Of a DNA stretch of 6,445 nucleotides, positions 5,229 through 6,445 are shown piece after piece. This DNA is from Caldifarciminota bacterium. Its GTDB lineage: Bacteria; Hydrothermota; E44-bin80. Numbering within the stretch: position 1 is the first letter of the stretch; each line of letters opens with the position of its first letter. A program made the translations under genes and the position numbers. The DNA lies in the NCBI GenBank assembly GCA_023127905.1, contig JAGMEZ010000127.1, forward strand, positions 1 through 6,445, given 5' to 3'. The notes under the pieces are model-generated. The model was not told the origin of the DNA, made no database searches, and saw only the letters and a program-made list of their open reading frames with translations.

Positions 5229-5312
5229 AAATTTCCATTTTCTATTTTCCTAATTTCAGACTTTCCTTCTTTTTCATGTCCCCCTTTTCTAAAGGGGGAT
5301 TTAGGGGGATTT
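5229..5312. repeat. 84-bp cassette, copy B, ending in a C5/G5 palindrome
   Basis: This is the direct-orientation partner of the copy at 4867-4950, offset by 362 bp. The shared left part runs to the C run; the hairpin is CCCCCTTT (5280-5287) with AAAGGGGG (5291-5298), followed by a second TTAGGGGGAT block. The two copies differ at their palindromic ends, consistent with slippage or independent decay there. They flank 4951-5228. Confidence 0.85.
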
Positions 5313-5362
5313 TAACAAAGGAGAAGGATAGAGATAGTAGATTTCCTCATATGTCTTAATAT

Positions 5363-5391
5363 TTTATACATTTATTTTTCTATAGTGTCAA
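5363..5391 (-). promoter_or_regulatory. leftward sigma70-type promoter
   Basis: On the minus strand a perfect -35 TTGACA (5391-5386), a 17-nt spacer and -10 TATAAA (5368-5363) make a near-consensus promoter starting near 5356. The first credible gene downstream is the propeller gene at 4775, so the transcript would have an untranslated leader of about 580 nt containing both cassette hairpins, or would be a non-coding RNA. A chance match is possible in such AT-rich DNA. Confidence 0.55.
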
Positions 5392-5618
5392 GTTAAAAGT
5401 TTGAAAAAAATTGGAAACCTGAATATATTTTAGAGAATTGGAATAAAATTAAACGTAGGTGGTATATTGTGATAGAATATGAAGAGAATAAAGTAGATAG
5501 TTTGGAAAAATAATTGTGTATTAGTTGTATATTCATGGTTATTAATTGTTATTGATTGAAAGTCAGAAAAATGGAAACACCGCAACAAGAGGACTTTTTG
5601 CACTCCAAAGAAAACACC

Positions 5619-5661
5619 GAGATTGCTACGGAAGTGAAAATGAAAGAGAACTCGCAATGAC
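5619..5661. repeat. GCAATCTC/TCATTGCGAG-type dispersed element, diverged
   Basis: GAGATTGC (5619-5626) and CTCGCAATGAC (5651-5661) bracket 24 bp. Read on the minus strand this gives the familiar GTCATTGCGAG...GCAATCTC arrangement found as dispersed intergenic elements in many bacteria. The arms share the inverted ATTGC/GCAAT. It forms the GC-richer heart of the segment between the two outward promoters. Confidence 0.5.
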
Positions 5662-5795
5662 AAACAACGGGCAGAAACCCCTTAAATCCTGTGGCTACCA
5701 TAATGAAAATACTACAAGGAGATGTATCCTGGAACAATGGTGAATTAAATTACGTTATTTAATAAAATGGAAAAATATTTTCTTAATTTTCTACC

Positions 5796-5824
5796 TTGAC
5801 ACTTTTTAGAAAAAATGATAGATT
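5796..5824 (+). promoter_or_regulatory. rightward sigma70-type promoter for the WDEFKK gene
   Basis: A perfect -35 TTGACA (5796-5801) is followed by a 17-nt spacer and TAGATT (5819-5824, four of six consensus bases). The predicted start near 5831 leaves a leader of about 48 nt. The leader contains a 13-bp palindrome TATTCAATGAATA (5836-5848), a possible operator, and then the ribosome binding site GAGGAGGG (5867-5874). Confidence 0.65.
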
Positions 5825-5878
5825 CATTCTGTTAATATTCAATGAATAAAGATTCAATTAAAAATTGAGGAGGGTTAT

Positions 5879-6445
5879 ATGAAAATACCAAAAAGATCAA
5901 GTGGTATTCTGTTGTCTTTTATCCTTATTGCCATGGTAGGTCTCTTTTGGGGAGGAATAACTATACCTACCTACGCGCAAAATCCAGAATCTGATAACCA
6001 TTCAAGCTCTGTCAGAATTACCTGGGATGAATTCAAAAAATTTCTTAAAATTGACACTGATGAGATTACGTTATCCTGGGATGAATTCAAAAAAATTCTT
6101 GCACAGACCGGAAGCGAAGTCAAGGTTGAGTACAATATTCAGAATGGAAAAGTGGTGCTCCAGCGCGATCAATTCAAGAAATTACTCGATCAAATGAAAG
6201 CTGTTGATATAACGCCAATCGAACCACCGGGTGATTATCTTATCACCAAAGCAGAATATTCTGGCATTATGAAAAAGAAAAGTACAACTTTTAATGTTCG
6301 ATTCAACTTAGAAATATTTAAGAAAGATAGAAATACTTACCCGAAGATTCGTCTCCTACCACAAGGGGTTGCCTTAAGAGAGATTAAATTAGATAATGAA
6401 CCTGCTCTTGTATTGATTGAAAATGGTTGGTATGTTCTCACCACT
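5879..6445 (+). CDS. exported protein with WDEFKK repeats, N-terminal 189 residues (3' end beyond window)
   Basis: The ATG at 5879-5881 follows GAGGAGGG by 4 nt. Residues 1-33 form a signal peptide: basic MKIPKR, a hydrophobic core (about 9-29), and a likely cleavage after TYA33. Three copies of a short motif follow: TWDEFKKFL (48-56), SWDEFKKIL (66-74) and the weaker QRDQFKKLL (95-103). After a Pro-rich linker (IEPPGDY), residues from about 120 show alternating strands with FNVRFNLEIF, IRLLPQGVALREI and ENGWYVLTT, probably the start of a beta-sandwich domain. It is likely periplasmic, outer-membrane-associated or secreted. I do not recognise a characterised family, so no function is given. 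It has its own promoter and is divergent from all other genes in the window. Confidence 0.88.
   Translation, partial: MKIPKRSSGILLSFILIAMVGLFWGGITIPTYAQNPESDNHSSSVRITWDEFKKFLKIDTDEITLSWDEFKKILAQTGSEVKVEYNIQNGKVVLQRDQFKKLLDQMKAVDITPIEPPGDYLITKAEYSGIMKKKSTTFNVRFNLEIFKKDRNTYPKIRLLPQGVALREIKLDNEPALVLIENGWYVLTT
6021..6094 (+). repeat. 20-bp direct DNA repeat encoding the first two WDEFKK motifs
   Basis: The 20-bp string CCTGGGATGAATTCAAAAAA occurs at 6021-6040 and again at 6075-6094, exactly 54 bp (18 codons) apart. Nucleotide identity rather than only amino-acid identity points to a fairly recent in-frame duplication or gene conversion. Confidence 0.9.

Larger units (their letters stand above)
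4776..5878. other. 1.1-kb gene-free, repeat-rich divergent intergenic region
   Basis: No ORF here has coding character, a ribosome binding site or a recognisable product. The region lies between the leftward propeller gene and the rightward WDEFKK gene. From left to right it holds an AT-rich leader, cassette A (4867-4950), a degenerate GC-richer element (5066-5160), cassette B (5229-5312), a leftward promoter (5363-5391), a mixed-composition core with a dispersed-repeat-like stretch (5619-5661), and a rightward promoter (5796-5824) with its 5' leader. Confidence 0.8.

Noticed and set aside
5546..5743. 65-aa plus-strand ORF between the outward promoters
   Set aside because: It translates through the dispersed-repeat-like stretch at 5619-5661, has no Shine-Dalgarno and shows no protein-like pattern.
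5384..5803. Insertion sequence or MITE bounded by AGTGTCAAG/CTTGACACT
   Set aside because: The inverted ends are only 9 bp perfect, coincide with -35 boxes, and similarity extends outward rather than inward. No target-site duplication or transposase is visible.

Overview
This is an AT-rich bacterial chromosome segment with gene-poor, repeat-rich spacers. A protein with a C-terminal type IX (Por) secretion-like sorting domain, an S23-type four-helix protein and several GC-richer intergenic hairpins suggest an uncultured or environmental lineage: Bacteroidota/FCB-like, or a candidate phylum such as WOR-3, Cloacimonadota or Omnitrophota. The phylum is inferred, not proven. Nothing points to a phage, plasmid or complete transposon.

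Layout. Positions 1-2110 form a leftward housekeeping block. In transcription order it holds a strong promoter (2081-2109), tRNA-Ser(UGA) (1991-2074), a perfect 13-bp hairpin, two 48-bp direct repeats, an S23/four-helix-bundle gene that looks frameshifted near its 3' end (1468-1803), tRNA-Ser(GCU) (1300-1392), and the first 397 codons of glutamyl-tRNA synthetase, gltX (1-1192), which runs off the left edge. A strong rho-independent hairpin at 2161-2190 separates this block from the next leftward unit. That unit has a calcineurin-like metallophosphoesterase (2432-3250) and, near its 3' end, a 27-codon small ORF with an excellent Shine-Dalgarno. A hairpin-rich spacer (3271-3368) follows. Then comes a secreted seven-repeat beta-propeller protein with a FlgD-like/T9SS-type C-terminal domain (3390-4775).

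Positions 4776-5878 hold no credible gene. They contain two copies of an 84-bp cassette ending in a C-run/G-run palindrome, degenerate dispersed elements, and two outward-facing sigma70-type promoters 404 bp apart that share sequence beyond their core boxes. The rightward promoter serves the last gene (5879 to the right edge), an exported protein with repeated WDEFKK motifs followed by a probable beta-rich domain.

The genes do not form one pathway. gltX and the two tRNA-Ser genes are translation functions. The propeller protein and the WDEFKK protein are envelope or secreted proteins. No complete novel system is visible. The most interesting signals are the hairpin that starts exactly at the tRNA-Ser(UGA) 3' end, the frameshifted S23-type gene between two tRNA-Ser genes, the 27-aa ORF, the paired outward promoters, and the duplicated cassette.
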